A stretch of 64,000 nt of DNA, from assembly GCF_003073045.1 (NCBI RefSeq), contig NC_037593.1, forward strand, positions 4,021,525 through 4,085,524. The letters are read 5' to 3'. The notes under the pieces were generated by a model, which saw only the letters and a list, made by a program, of their open reading frames with translations, was not told where the DNA came from and did not search any database. Shown in pieces: positions 1 to 13,400 of this stretch; position 1 is the stretch's first letter; the number at the start of each line of letters is the position of its first letter. Both the position numbers and the translations under genes were made by a program. Origin of the DNA: Pomacea canaliculata (Eukaryota > Mollusca > Gastropoda > Architaenioglossa > Ampullariidae).

Positions 1-1471
1 CCAAAGGCAAATTTTTAGAATGATGAATGGCGCGGGCTTAATGAACGAATCTAGCAAATGAAAAAAGTGCATTCAACTTTACGTTAGATTACTTATGTAT
101 TTAAAATAAAAATAGTCGATAACAACTATAACCTACAACTCCCACCTACATACGCAAATAATAACAAACTGTTATGTCTTTAGGAGATTGTAAGGTGCTT
201 ATGTATAAGAGATTTTTTTCCCTCCTGTCTCCAAAGATGCGTGATTATCACTCATTTCACTGCACACGCTGCCAACTGAGAAAAACAAAAGACTCCACCT
301 GCAGTTTCACAGGGCAGGTCAGAGCCGGTGATAACGGAAGGCTCGTGGGGTCAAGTACACTTAAAAGGAGACAGTTCGTGAAGATCCGACAGCCCCGAAC
401 ACGTTCAAGGGCACCATGGGAGAAATCCGAGACAAGAAGCCCACTGAGGAAAAGAAAGGAGTATAATTACTGTGAAATGTGGTTTCTTCAGTTTTTACGA
501 TCACTAGATTTTAAAAGATGGAGATTTCATTGAGCGAGTATTTTAAAATACTGTTATCAAGATGACTAAACAAAACTGGGTTTACTGTTGCCTTAGTTTA
601 CAATAAAAATGGAACTTTTATACACACTTCAAAAAGGAACAAAATAGATTTTTAAGTCCATGCTTTTGACATAATAATTTATTAATATCATAAGAAAGAA
701 TATTACGATGTATGTGCCAAAATCTCAATGAAACAGAAAATGAAGAAACCCTCCTTGTGGTAAAAATATACTCGAGCACACAATTTTATTTCTTGATTTA
801 TGACTTTGCCTGTAAATTAAACAAGTAAAACACAAAAGAGAGCTCAGTGCTAAAGAAAAATCGTTGTTTCATATCCCTGATACCCACATCCAGAATAATT
901 TAGTTTAACTCAAAAATGAACGTATAAGAAAAGCTAACAAGCACTGCATGCATAAACCATGCACTGTTGAAAACTATTGACATCGCCTTCAAACTGCTTT
1001 TTTCTAACTACTGAGATCAAAGCAGGCACATCAGTGTTGCGAGATTCTTCAAGTATTTTTCTTTGATAGCCCTTATACTTTGTCATGGTGCCTGGCAGGT
1101 GAAGAGGAACACGCGTCAACTGGTAAGCAAATGATCTAGCGGTGATTAAGGCAAACACGGACACCATGTTGAGTTTTAAAATGTTACTAGAGTTAGAAGA
1201 TCAATATACTTTGTTACATCTGTTGTCTACGTTTACAAAAATTGCACAAAGAAACAGTTGCAGGTTGTATCTCGCACGCACGCACGCACGCACGCACGTA
1301 GCCCGCCTCGTCTGTGGGTGTTATAGGAGGCGGGCTACTTAAGAGACCTACCCCGTATGTGGAAGAGAAGACTGAATACAACCGTAAGTCGTTAAGGACT
1401 GTCTTCGAAAGCGAGGCTCATTCCCTACGAACACTTAACCTCCGTCAAGTATCATACCTACACCAAAGAAA
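1..1471. other. 3' flank of DNA2, no gene recognised
   Basis: AT-rich sequence downstream of the last recognised DNA2 exon. Open frames here, including one at 174-533 on the plus strand, match no family I know and lack convincing splice context. The stretch may hold the DNA2 3' UTR. A short GCAC tandem repeat lies at about 1,273-1,299. Confidence 0.5.
1273..1299. repeat. (GCAC)n simple repeat
   Basis: About six tandem copies of a 4-base unit, read as GCAC or CACG. It is an ordinary microsatellite just downstream of the DNA2 terminal exon. Confidence 0.8.
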
Positions 1472-4400
1472 CTACCCACACGTTTCGCTGCCACAGGTCA
1501 GACGATCAGTGAGTGATACAAGGAAAAGACATGAGTACCAGCGTACAAAGGATACTTGCTGTCTCTCCTGCAGACTGTTCAGCAATGTCCGCAGAGGCTG
1601 GTACTGTGACAAAGTTTGGGTGTTGCCCACCAGTACCAGCTTGTGTTTGGCTCGCGTCAGGGCAACGTTGAGGCGGCGAACATCCTGAAGAAGCCCAGAC
1701 TTCTGCAAAAACAAAAAAAAAAAAAAAAAATAATTACAATCACACATTGTGCTCAGGCAGAGCTTGTCGATGCCATCCGTAGGTCCGACGTCGACCTGAG
1801 GGTGTACATCCAGCTAAAGATCAGTCCGTGTCTACACACACTTGCTTCCACTTATTCTTTCACTCAAGAGGTGTAAAGACTTCAAAGTTATGAAGCCACT
1901 TGTATGTAAAGCAGTTATTGTAAAGGACGTCAAAGATTCTTACGCCGACAGATCCGCCACCAGCGCAGCTGCGCACGAAGGAGACAAGGATGATGGCCTT
2001 GTCCCGGCCCTGGTACTGGTCCACTGTGTTGATCTCCAGGCCCTTCAGTGGCTGCTGCTGACTAGCTAGTCTCCGGAGGTGCTGCACTTGTGCCCGATAC
2101 GGCGCGATCACACCCACGTCTTTGGCACGCACGCCGGCCTACAAACCACACGTGCACACACAAATAAAAATGCTCATATGAATTATGTTTACCATGCACC
2201 TCTCCCAGGGGTAAAGAACATTGTGTGGGTTGACACGTATGATTTGCAAAAAGTAAGCTTAAATAATATTACAGGAACGGGAAACCAACAAGAGGATTGC
2301 TAGGACAGCGCATGCAAAGGGCAAAATGCATTTGGGTAAGTAACAATTTATGCGATGAGGCAAAGTCTGACAGAAATTTATCGAGAATATGAACACTTAA
2401 GGGTCAATATTATAAGAAACTTTATTTTAATGTGAGTGAAGTTGATTTTCAGATTCTTCTCCCAGCTACTTTATGGGACGCTACGACTGGAGCACAACAC
2501 TAGTATTTTGAGAATCACCAGAAACATTACAACAACAAAAAAACTTTTTTGTGCCCATGTAAGTCTGGACAGATCCAGTAAGAAAATTCTTCTTGCTGGA
2601 GACTTTAACTTGTCAGAACCCTTTTGTGTGTCCTTCTCTTCTTTATATTATGTTGTTATTATTGGACTGAAGATTAGTCACAAAGACAACACAGTAGTTC
2701 AAAAACTTAATTTTAGAGAAATTTTAATTACGGCAATCTATATGAAAGTTTGCTTGTACCTGTAGAAATAAGTGACAAATGTTAACAATTATAGATGCCT
2801 CCACTTTGTTCCAAAAGCCTTGTCCATCTGAAATTTCAGGTGCTGATATCTGGAAAGCAGAAGAAAATCAGTAATTCACACATAAAAGTCTGCTTACTAT
2901 TCAGATTAAAGAGATATGGCATCACGGACAAAGCCCAAAGTGCAGCCATAATAATAATAATCATGAGGATTTATATAGCGATTTTACAAGAAATTTTTGC
3001 TCACAACGCTTTACATAAATCATATATATACATAAACAACCATGTAGAATAGACCCCATGATGGCAAGTCAGAGGGATTTCAGCATGGCAAGAGTCAGAC
3101 TGGAGATGACAGAGTGGTAAGGGATGCAGTATAAAGCTCCACGTTGATCTCACTCACCTGCCTGGTGTCTAAAAAGACGACAGCTTTAGCCAGAGATGAG
3201 TCCAGGACTACCTTCATCCATTCTGGAGTGTTAGTCTATCAACAAAGGTTGTACTTCATTATCAGCAAAAAATGACCAAATTAAGCAAAAATATGTGTTG
3301 ACTTTCCAATCAGACTATTTTTGGATTCTATTTGGACTGCATTCTGTTGAAAATTTGAAATTCAGTTACATTTTATGCATCGTAATATACCAATATAAAA
3401 AAAATTATGTAAGCTAGTAAGCCATACAGCAGTCAGTATTTAGAGAAACTTCTTTTTAATCAAGCTGCACTAAATGAAAAGTTGTCCTTAGCCTTACAAG
3501 AGGAACTGGGACATGTTGCACTGTTGCACATCCAACAGCAGGTGAACCACACTGCAAGGCGCCATTGTACACCAAATCATTGGCCAGCTGTACTATGGTA
3601 CTGAAATGTTCACAGAATAATAAATAGATATGAAAGCAAGTAACGAAAAACAACATTTACTGGAATGTGTACTGTATCTTTAAATCAAATCAAGCAGCTT
3701 AATCTAGTCTGGTTTTTTGACATGACCTGGCACGACATTTTGCCGCAAGACTGTCTTTCAAAGCACTATGGAGGGAGGTTGATGCCGCGATGGCCAGGGG
3801 AAGAACTATGAATGTGAAAGAATGCACTGGCCATAACTGAACAGGATCTGCTCACAATTGTTCAAAAGACAGGTTCTCAAGCCTTGTCCACTATCCATGT
3901 GCTCCCCAAAATCCCTAACAACTGGTACCACTCAAGGGAAGGATGGCTGAATGACCTCATACTCACAAACATCTTCGCACCCAAGCATGTTCTCCTATAC
4001 CTGTTAAAACAGCTTCTCACACAAAACACAGGAGTTGGCAGGCAAAGCAAATTAAAATAGTTTTTCTAGAGAGTGAGAGATCACAGCTAGCAAAACCAAA
4101 TACTAAAATAAACACTAAAAGCTAATTAATTGTTTTTAGACATTTTATGCTGTTAACATGCCCTCTTTACAAAATGTCACACATCCAAGCAAAGACCCGT
4201 TCAAGTAAAAACTTCCCTGTCTGCTTAACAGTGATTGGGTACAAGGTCTTTTAGGGAATCAGGACATTAGGCTGTGTCCCTTAGCTGTTAATAATCTTAA
4301 ATTATCAAACTCTTTCATGAGTTAAATGTAGAAGAAGCAAAGGGTTGCACTCAGCCTTTCACATACATTACCATAAACAGAGTGAATCTGTTCACTGCAT

Positions 4401-7400
4401 GTGGTTCCCTGGTTATGGAATCTTTACCTTTTATATATGAAGTGAGCCAAGTTGTTTTCCCCCATGACCATACGTAAAAGATTTTGTTTATTTTGTTTTT
4501 AGTCCTCAATGGTTGGTTTCAAAGTCCAGGGAAGTTTTCACTAAAGGGGTGTACATTTAGCCTGTATGGAACCTATTTCAGTTACAAATTAGAAATGTAA
4601 CCAAAATTTTCAACCTATTCATCCTGTATTGTAGACAGAGCTCGTATGTGGCACCAGATCCATCAAGACGTGAAAACAAACTTTCCTCCATGCCCAAGGA
4701 CCTGAAAAAAAAAAAAAAAGAACAATACAATTAGTTCAGGGCTATTCACTGCTGACAAGACAGATGCTAGTTTGAAGGTTTGAATTTCTCTGTGCATACC
4801 TTTCTTTTAAAAAATGATGGCGAGTGCACACACTAAGTCAACTAGCAATTTGTTGTTCTTCTTCCTAATAACTTACGTTCAGGGCCGTGCTTAGGGGCAG
4901 GCGGACGAGGCATCTGCCTAGGGCCCCGCGCTTTAAGGGGCCCCGCCATTTTGATTAGTCATTTTCACTACAAAACTATGTAGTCATAAAATTCAGTCAT
5001 TCTCGCTGGTACGTGCTTGGAGACAGAAGATGCTGTGACACCGAGGATTTCGCGTATCTTTTATATAAAATGTGATCCTGGCGCAAGGGCACACATGCCC
5101 TTTGTAGCCTCGGGCCACTAAAGTTGTTCTTCTGAATCATAACTTACGTTTATTCATTTTTGCATGGTGTGTATATCAGTGATCAATTGTGTGTAAGCTT
5201 GTATCAAAATCTTTTTGGGAAACAGAATGATATCCTGAGGTTTTTTTTTTTATTTATAAGAACGTGCAATATCACAATGAAACAAGGTAGGAAGAGAATT
5301 TTATCTCTTAACTCTTGAACTTTAATGATATTTTTGATTTATCTTCCTCCTTTTTTATGACTTTTTTTTTAATTTAAAAAATTAATTGAGTATCAGAATT
5401 AAAGGACAAGGCTGGACTCAATGTTAAGCTTTTTTTTTTTATTTGGGTAGGAAGGGGTGGGGCAGGGTGAACTTCTTTCATTAAAAACTTCTAAATTAGT
5501 TTAACAAGTAACTTAAACATTGGTAATAATACATATATGCTTTACCTGGCTTCTGTACTCTGCACCACTGGTGGTAATTGGTGCAGATCTCCAACCAGTA
5601 TAAACTTTCAGCATGAAAGAGAGGGCCAAGACATGCTGGCTGTAGAATTTGAGATGCTTCATCAACAATGCAGATGTCAAACTTACGCTGCTGGAACACA
5701 GGATGATTGATGCCCAGACAACTTGTCGCGACTATTGCCTGAAAATTATTTAGAGATCTTTTCATAAAATGCCATGGAAGAGCTTTCTAAAGAATGCTCA
5801 CAAGTTAAAAACAAACAAAACAATTTTATAGGGAAAACAATGAAAATGTGAGGTGTTTGCATGACAAGCACAAAATTTCCATGATGCAAAGAAAAATACA
5901 ACCAACCAGAAATATAACTAAACAGATGAGCTAAAATAATTTTAAAAATTAAAAAGTAATTGAACAAAAAAATTATGGTTTACATTCACTTAAAATCACT
6001 TGTCAACTTACATATGAGCTGTAAAATTCTTTCAGTTCGCTGACAGACTTGATATTTAGAGTCAAGTTTTCAGCAACAAAATTCTGAAGGTGTGGATGAA
6101 CACGGCTAGATCTGCCCAGGCGTAGGAATGGAACATTATCCTGGTTCACAAATCAAAGAGCACACAGAATTTCCCTTGATTACAAAATAATAACCAATTT
6201 TGAGAAAAGACTATTGGTGAGAAAATAAAGATATTCTGGGGTAATGCGGGTAAACTGTGGCATAAATTCTTTTATCTGTGAGAACATACTTGCAATGTAT
6301 AAGAACACAAACGAATGTCTAAAAACACTCTACAAACCCATATGCAAATCACAATCAAGTCCTAGAACCTCAAGAGTCAGGTGGATAACTCCTTAGCTGG
6401 AGGGCTAGCATATAGTAGTCTATAAACTCCTCACATTTTATGAAGATTTCAACTATTGCTTGGTGTTTAGCCATTCAGTTAGGTCCCACCAATGTTCTAT
6501 GCACTTTGCTCTAGGGTTCGAGGCTTGAGATTATATAAACCAAAAGAAAAAAAAAATCAAACAAACAAAAAAGGACATCTACAGTCTAGTGTACCTCCTT
6601 CAGTTTAAGCAAAATGTTGTCTACAGCAGAATGAGTATAGCTGGTCAACAGTACAGAGTGTCCAAGCTCTTTCAGAATTTTTACCAAACTCACAATGGTT
6701 GATGTCTTCCCTGAGGTCAAGAAATGCATATAAAAATATAGCAATAGGTTGAAGCATGGAAAGCAAAGTTTAATGAAGGAAGAACTGAATTACCAAACTT
6801 TAAACGAGGCTCCAAAACTATGCATGACCTGAACTTTGGAAATAATTTGTTATAACAATCAACCTCCCATAAACATCTTGGCATTTTACCTTGGAATAAC
6901 TGTAGAAGGGACAAGCACATAAATTATGTTGCTAGAAAGTTGTTGATCGACTATCTCAAGCAATATAAATATCAGTTAAGAAGGAAAACAACCATAACAG
7001 TATAAAAACATCTTTTGCTTTACCAATTATTGATTATGCTGATCAGATGTCATCTGGGATGGCTTTAATGACTTAAAATCATTGATCAGAAATTCACCCT
7101 TAAACTATAAGAATTATTATTATATTATGTCTAAAAGGAAAAAAAGACAAACTAATAAATTTAAAATGATAAATGGACAAAGCTGCTATACAGGGAAAAT
7201 CTACAGGAATGTAGAGGACTAACCTGTTCCTGGGTAGCCTTTTATTAATGCATAATCTTTGCACATTAGTACCTAGAGGAAAAGATATTTTGTTTATTAA
7301 AATACAATTTAAAAATTCATCTTTAGCAAATTAACTGAAGGCAGAGAGAAGAATCTTCCTGCACAACAAAACTTGTAAGATTCATTTTCTTTGAGAACAT

Positions 7401-10400
7401 CCATGCATGCATGCACACACTTTCTCTCTTTGGTTCTTCATAGCCAGCACAGATCAGAATACATTCCTAATTAGTCCTTCTAAAGGTAAATATAGATTCA
7501 CCTAATCTACATCTTCCTTCAAAATGACTGTTTTCTGCAGCTTCTATTTCTAACTATTCACCCAGTCAATATTTACCTTCAAAATGGCTGTTTTCTGTGG
7601 CTTGTTTAGGGGTCGAAAAATATTTTTCACTGTAATAAAAATGTTTCATTTTGAAGGTGGGACACCTACTCCAAGAAATAAAACATTTGTTTTGAATATA
7701 TTGAAAAGTTTTCTACCATAGAGTATTAGAATACCATATTTATAACACATGGAAAATGTTTTTGGGCAACTACAATGAAAATTTTGATTTTAATGAAAAC
7801 GAAAAGAAATTGCATGACTGGAGTAATTCACAATTTGCCTTTAGCTCAAAATCAAAAATTTAATTGCCCAAAGATCAAACCTCTCCCCACAGCTGCCTTG
7901 GACAAAGTCAGGCTGAATTCTGGCTTCTTCCTGTCTATGACAAGTGACCTTAATTTTTCACTGCAAAAAATTTTCAGAAACAAAAGATACTTTTATCTGT
8001 TTTAATGTGACAATTAAATTACAAGAAAGTAGTTTATGTATAAGACAAACATGGCAGACCCTTTAGAACAATGAGAAGAAGAAATGCAAGAATATTTTTA
8101 AATACTGCAAAAGAAGTTTTCATTAAAATTGTTAAAAATGCATTTAACAAAATCAGAAATGCAAAATATGAAAAGGCAGTGCACCTACCTGTGAGGGTTG
8201 GACTCCATCAATCGGGCCAAGTTAGACATAAGGTAATTGGCTGAACTGTATGTATCACAACGATCAATACGGAACACTTCAGTCCGAAATTCTTTGTTGT
8301 CATGGAAACTATCCCTGAAAAGCATCCCATTTAAATGGCATGTTAAATGAAACATTTACCATACATTCTCCAAAAACAGGCCATGGTTAAAAACAAACAA
8401 AACACAAAAATGTAACTACATATTACTTACCTGTCTACCACTATATCTACAGCATCTTCGGACACGTCTTTGATAAAGCCTGTTGACAGTGCAATAAGGC
8501 GGCCATCTTCAGAACTGATCACAACTGAGTCATTCTTGTTGATTCCAACAGTGTTTATGGCACAACCTGAAAATCTAAAGTTCAGGACACACCACAACCA
8601 GTAAGGCTTGTATCGTTCATACAGCACAAGGGAAAGATTTTTTAAAGGAGATCTAAATCATTCTCAAACATTTACTAACAACAATGGTAATGAAAAAAAC
8701 GGTACAAAAGTCACTTTTAGTTCACTTGCCATTTCATTTCTTTATCATAATAATGTAGCTAGATAACAACAGCTAATCCAGCAACAGATCAGTCACTATC
8801 ACTTTGCTGCATACTACATGGCATCCATTTTAATGTGTTATTTATTTCATAATTTATCTCAGATAATAAAGTACTAACGAAAATAAAAAAGAACAATGAA
8901 AGATAAGTTCATGCTGAAAGTCCTGTCTGATGTTTTTGAGATGTTAAGCTGACTGACCCTGGTCTGCGTTGAAATCGGACGCAGCATCCCTTGCCTTCGG
9001 TGAAGCTCTGTGACTCTGGCACTCCTAGAATCGTGCTCGAAATCACCATCTGCTGCAGGCAATCTCCCTGATGCTCTCTGTCAAGTCAAAATAATTTGAT
9101 CATATTCTCTCTTCTAGATAAATGACTAAGAATCCTATTTGTTTCCCTCCAAGATCTCTTTCTCAATTGAACAATTCAAAATTGAATTCTCATATCGTCA
9201 ATTTCAGCCAAAGCATTATCATTTATAGTGAGACTAAGCCTAGGATGAGGATGTGGGGGTGGACCAAGTCTATTCACATCACCTTTCTGCACTGGAAAGA
9301 CACCATATGCCACTGATGCCCTTTTGACTGCTCACTGCCTGTTCAAGTTCCATACATAGAAACCAGTGTGTGAAGTATTGCAGATGGGTGGAAGACAGTG
9401 GGCCAAAGTGTCAGGTAGCAGCTTCCTCATAGCATGGTTTTCAGCCAGCTGAAGCTCTTCTGCACTTCTGAAGCACAAAATCACAAACACACCAACACTT
9501 GCAAAGCATGAAAACTAATTCCAAAGTAGGAAAATTAAAATCATTCATGACCCTTAATAAAAATAGACTTGAACAAACAAGCATAAAAGATCTTTGATTA
9601 ACTTTTACTTTTACTAATCATCAATAGTCCAAAAATTAAGAGAACTAAAAATTTGGAACACTGCAAATGCGATTGGCTTGAATGAAGACCCCATGAAGAC
9701 AATGAATATAATGAGGAGTTCCAATCTCTGCAGTCCTCCAGCATTAAGATAAACTTGTTACATCTTTACAAGAATCAGAAAACTGTTTAGCACTTCTTAT
9801 GCATCAATTCTATAGTATGTTTTGCTGCATCTACAAATTCTGAATCTGCAGCTAGCCCATATGGCACATAAAACCAATCACTTCATGACAAGTGTTCGTG
9901 CGAACCCACCTTTGGAAAATGGTACAGGTAAGCAGCTGAGGACACTTGCTGCATGACCTCAAGTTATCGATTGGGTTTGGCAGGTGACCTATACGGTAAT
10001 TTGCGTGACCATCATCTTCAACAGTTTTGATGGTCTGGCGACTTAAGTAGTGAGCCATCTCATTACGAAGCTGTAGCAAACCTGAAAGTTACAAAAGGCC
10101 TTATTCACACTCTACAGCTTTCCTAATTTGGATTTTAAAACAGCTTTCATCAATAAAATTAACAAATAAAGAGTGAAATGTTTGTAAGAATAAAACAAGG
10201 GCTGGAGCAAGAGAGGAAAGCATGGACAAAAAGAAATACTTGAGTATTCATTTTTCTACAGGATTTTGCAGTTAATACTGACAAAAAAGGTTTGTATTAT
10301 ATTCTAAATATAACGCTCATTCTAGTTAAGTCTCAAACATTAATGAACAAATGTAATCAACTAATGCTTTAAAAGTAAAAAACTACCTTGTTTGTTTTCT

Positions 10401-13400
10401 GCCTTAACAGGAATTACTTTCATATCTGGCTGCTTCAGGTACAAAAGTAATCCCTCTTCTGGATCATCACGGCGATCTGATGTCATGAGAGAGTAAAGTG
10501 TTACCTGACGAAGACAAGAGAGAGTGAAGTGTTATCTGAAGAAGATGTGGAGAAAAGCTCTTCTCAATTAAGATATCAGAGAGATTTCTTCTGAGATTAT
10601 TTTGACCCCTGACCAAATCTTTACAGTGTTTTGTGTAAAAATCATGCTAAAAAATATCTCCAACATTCTGCATCTAGTCCACAATCTACTCTAAAAGCAG
10701 GCATGAGAAAGGACTTTTCATCGTAGACATCAAAATCAAAAACTTTAACACAAAAGAAGTAATAGCACTGTTCATGTTTATTTAATGGGACAAGATAAGT
10801 TTATTTTCACTCTCTCAAATGATCAAAAATGACCACAGGAAATATCCTTTGTATCATGCCCTGAAACAACATCACACTGCTGATAATTAGAAAGTTATCA
10901 GGATGAAAACAAAACAAAAGATAAATAAAATTGAAAACTCTAAGCTACTCACCTGCCCTTTGTGTTCCACAGAGTAAGAAGCTTTCCCTGTCTTCAACTC
11001 CAGAGGCAAAACTTTCCTAATTACCTGTCCAGGTTTTTTCCCAAGCTATGAAAATAATGTAACAATAGACTGTAGATCTGCAGCAGTCATCATCATCACC
11101 ACCACCACCACCACCATCATTATAATCAACAATGACAGTGACTGAGTTGCAAATATGCAAAGATAAATTAATCTGACAAATAAAAGTAAAGAGAAGAGAA
11201 CCCCTTTCTATACTCTCTGGAATTTACACATTCTACAATGTACCTACAGATGATGTTAACTGAGAAGTAATCATGTGAAAAAAAATCATTAGCACATGTT
11301 TACCTTCACTTCAACAGTCATGTCAATTTTGCCTTTGATACCATATCTGAAAAGCAATTATAAAATAATTATACCTCTGTTCACATATCACAACTATATA
11401 CATTATATCAAAAGTATCAGCAAATGAAAACAATGGAAAGTAATAACTTCTTTTATTTTAAATTCGGTTTTACAGTAAAAACAGAACAAAATTAATGTAC
11501 AAGCAGTAAATGTTAACTGTCTGCCAGCTTAGTTGAAATGGATTAATATCTAAGATAATTTCACAATTTTGACATGCAGAGCAGTACTTGTGCTGGACAG
11601 TGTGTCTTAAATTTTCTGAAGGTAATTAAAAAAAACTGTGTATTTTACCTTGGTGACCAAATGGTCTCTTCAATGTCGTGTATTTTAACTACACTTACTT
11701 CTGAGACAGGTCTGCAACAATTGAAAAAGGGGAAAGATGAAGAAAAATTGATAAAATGGACATGCATTTAAAATGGCTTCATTTATCTTAATACATTTTT
11801 ATAATTTTTTTAGAGTTTAGGTATGATGATCTCATCTTTACACTTCCCCCATGCCATGTCCTCAAAAAGAATATGAAAGCCAGATTACCAAGGCCAAAGA
11901 TTAAGAATATTTCTCCATGGTTTCAACAATCACCTTTGAGAGTTATCAGTCACATCCACATGTTGCTTCTGCCATGTCTGAAGTGGTTCAATGTAAGACT
12001 GCACTTCACACAGGACTTGAGATTCCCTTACTCCTTGCCCATACCTGGTCAAATAAGACTGCATTTAAGGAATACATGTATTCCATGACACTGTACATAG
12101 GAATACATGTATTCCATGACACTGTACATCAATGATACAAGAAAAAAGAAACAGGTTCAGCAGATTCAAGCAACACTATCAATATCTGAAATCACAAACT
12201 ATTGCTGGCTCACATTTCATGCAGAAACTTTGGTGACTGTACAATCATCTCTGCTGTAGACATGATGTCATCTCTATTTAGTATTTGATTTTTCACAGCC
12301 TGAAAATACAGACATTTACAAAGTGATAAAGACATAAGATGTACCATAAACACAGCATTGGTTACAACAAAAAAATTATTAACCCTTATTGATAAAAAAT
12401 TCTCATGCATATCAAGCAAACACTATCAATATATTCTGCTGATTATAACCAACCTTTCACAAAGAATATGTATGTCTTTAATAATCAATACAGTCAAATC
12501 TCCCTACTATGCCACCTACAAAAGTTCGAGAGTGGCATAGTACGTAACGGCTTTCTTTGTCAAGTTACCCTTCAGTCCAAGCAGGGGTGGGCAATGGGAT
12601 GAGAAATGGACTAATATAGTTAACTCAGCTGTATGTATAGTTGTTACTGTTCTTAGGTCTGGTCCAAAGCTCTCAAGAAAGCTAAATGCGATTGCCATAA
12701 AGCATGTGGTTGTTTTTGCCATCTAAACCCTGAGAAAATAGCAAGCAATCATCACAGCATGAAATAGTAAAAATTATTCAACATTCAGCAAACAAGCAAA
12801 AGAAAACAAAATTACCTGGTAATCTGACGAATAAATTTTATAATTGATGGCCTTATTGAATATCACTGGGATTTAGTGGCAAAATATTCTCCTGAACAGC
12901 TCAGTTACATTTTAAGGGGATCTGCCTGTGACAAGATGATTTACTTAGTTTTCCTTTTGTGTAATGACAGTGAATAAAACAGTTGCAGCTCAGACACTAC
13001 CACTACTTTACCTTGAATTTTTCATTCAAAACAGATCTGAAAAAGACAAGAGACAACTCTGTTTGTAACCTGCTGGAGGCACTTAAAATAATATCTCAGT
13101 AAACATATATGGAAATTAAAGAATGTTAAGAAAGACAATTTAGAAATGGTTGTTTCTGAGAACCACAGGTGGATACACAGAACAAATAAACATTCTTAAA
13201 TTATTCTTTAAACTAGCTGAAATTAACCTTCCTGAAGAGTGCTACTCATAACAGACTTAAGTCATTCAGAATGGTCTGAGTGGATCACATTCAACTTAAC
13301 ATATGTCAGGCATGATGGAAGCAATAAACTAAGCATGACCACTAGGATGGCCAGCACTATTTGTGTTCTTCACCTCTCATTCCTAGGTCAAACCGTTCTC

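Larger units (their letters stand above)
1472..8566 (-). other. DNA2: DNA2 superfamily 1 helicase region
   Basis: All main SF1 motifs are present in order. Walker A GYPGTGKTS is split across exons 7272-7224 and 6710-6595. [12 protein letters not shown] is motif Ia. Walker B is IVDEASQ (exon 5738-5546). Motif [11 protein letters not shown] lies in the same exon but only in the frame reached after a one-base break near 5605-5609. Motif IV is QYRMN (exon 4701-4615). [12 protein letters not shown] is motif V (exon 2138-1944) and [14 protein letters not shown] is motif VI (exon 1702-1472). The stop is TAG at 1474-1472. A donor-like site after the QERQQ residues leaves open a slightly different C terminus. 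Confidence 0.92.

Noticed and set aside
174..533. A 119-codon open frame on the plus strand
   Set aside because: No domain, low-complexity basic composition, and no supporting splice or promoter context.
934..1167. A minus-strand frame as the final DNA2 exon
   Set aside because: It resembles no DNA2 C terminus I know, and the only acceptor (CCAG|G near 1,095) does not match the phase left by the donor-like site after the QERQQ residues.
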